From SFWF01 sp045587065 (GTDB taxonomy: Bacteria > Bacillota > Clostridia > Oscillospirales > Acutalibacteraceae): a stretch of DNA of 6,361 nucleotides. Under the pieces are notes generated by a model. That model did not search any database, was not told the origin of the DNA, and was given only the letters and a program-made list of their open reading frames with translations. The position numbers and the translations under genes were made by a program. Shown here in pieces: positions 5,941 to 6,361 of this stretch; within the stretch, counting starts at the first letter, position 1, and each line of letters opens with the position of its first letter. Where the stretch lies: the NCBI GenBank assembly GCA_045587065.1, contig JAZNBQ010000119.1, positions 1 through 6,361 on the forward strand. Reading direction: 5' to 3'.

Positions 5941-6361
5941 TTCAAAACATTTTAAAAAAATATTCTATTGAGTTTGAAGAGTCTTTAAATGAATTTTTTA
6001 AACCTGACAATTCTAGCTATAAAGTTGTCAGCGATGCTATGCAATACAGTTTAAGACTTGGCGGAAAAAGATTAAGACCTTTTCTGTTAAAAGAGTTTTA
6101 TTCTATGTGTGGTGGTAAGGAAAAATGTTCAAGCAACTTTGAGGTTGCAATTGAGTGCATTCACACATATTCACTTATTCACGATGATTTACCTTGTATG
6201 GACAACGACGATTTCAGAAGAGGAAAACCATCATGCCATAAGGCTTTTGGTGAAGCAAACGCGCTACTTGCCGGTGATGCACTTTTAACCGAGGCATTTA
6301 ATATTGCTTCTAAGACAAAGAATATAGATTCTGGCTACGTTTTAAAAGCTATTGAGGTTAT
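5937..6361 (+). CDS. ispA: Polyprenyl diphosphate synthase, farnesyl type (partial, cut by window end)
   Basis: This class of enzyme condenses isopentenyl diphosphate with dimethylallyl and geranyl diphosphate to make farnesyl diphosphate, the precursor of undecaprenyl phosphate and quinone side chains. Only the first 141 residues are in the window, of an expected 290 or so. They show the substrate-binding GGKRLRP (42-48) and the first Asp-rich motif, DDLPCMD (83-89), preceded by IHTYSLIH and followed by NDDFRRGKPSCHKAFGEANALLAGDALLTEAF. The DDxxxxD spacing and the YSLIHDD context are typical of bacterial farnesyl (and short-chain geranylgeranyl) synthases. The exact chain length cannot be fixed without the rest. 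CGGTGA (5925-5930) is a good Shine-Dalgarno site, 6 nt before the ATG. The ATGA overlap with the xseB stop suggests coupling. Confidence 0.94.
   Translation, partial: MIQNILKKYSIEFEESLNEFFKPDNSSYKVVSDAMQYSLRLGGKRLRPFLLKEFYSMCGGKEKCSSNFEVAIECIHTYSLIHDDLPCMDNDDFRRGKPSCHKAFGEANALLAGDALLTEAFNIASKTKNIDSGYVLKAIEV

Overview
The window is AT-rich DNA from an endospore-forming Bacillota, most likely a low-GC member of class Clostridia. The evidence is an intact spoIIGA-sigE sporulation pair, an RNase Y of typical length, consistently Shine-Dalgarno-led genes with AGGAGG/AGGTG motifs, TTG start codons, and the clostridial gene order nusB-xseA-xseB-ispA. The genus cannot be fixed from the sequence alone.

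Layout. Positions 1-180 are leader DNA with a perfect palindrome. Positions 181-1737 encode RNase Y (rny), the membrane-anchored endonuclease that starts mRNA decay; a strong intrinsic terminator follows (about 1745-1779). Next comes a compact regulatory region (1778-1830) with a perfect Spo0A box and a sigma-A-like promoter with an unusually long spacer. It leads into spoIIGA (1850-2728) and the overlapping sigE (2715-3428). SpoIIGA is the membrane aspartic protease that removes the pro-sequence of sigma-E, so the substrate and its processing enzyme are made from one transcript. A hairpin terminator at 3427-3459 ends this operon. It is shared with a small convergent minus-strand gene of unknown function (3441-3665), whose last codons lie in the terminator itself.

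A divergent intergenic region (3666-3788) holds a good promoter for a small membrane protein of the DUF1294 family (3789-4061). A second good promoter (4064-4092) then drives a tightly packed housekeeping operon: nusB (transcription antitermination, rRNA synthesis), xseA and xseB (the two subunits of exonuclease VII) and the start of ispA (farnesyl diphosphate synthase type), which runs off the right edge. Gaps and overlaps in this operon are 1 to 8 nt.

I see no mobile element, CRISPR array, tRNA or rRNA. All genes but one belong to well-known families. The most interesting parts are the regulatory architecture of the spoIIG-type promoter, the terminator that doubles as coding sequence, the placement of spoIIGA-sigE beside rny without sigG, and the uncharacterised 74-residue convergent gene.
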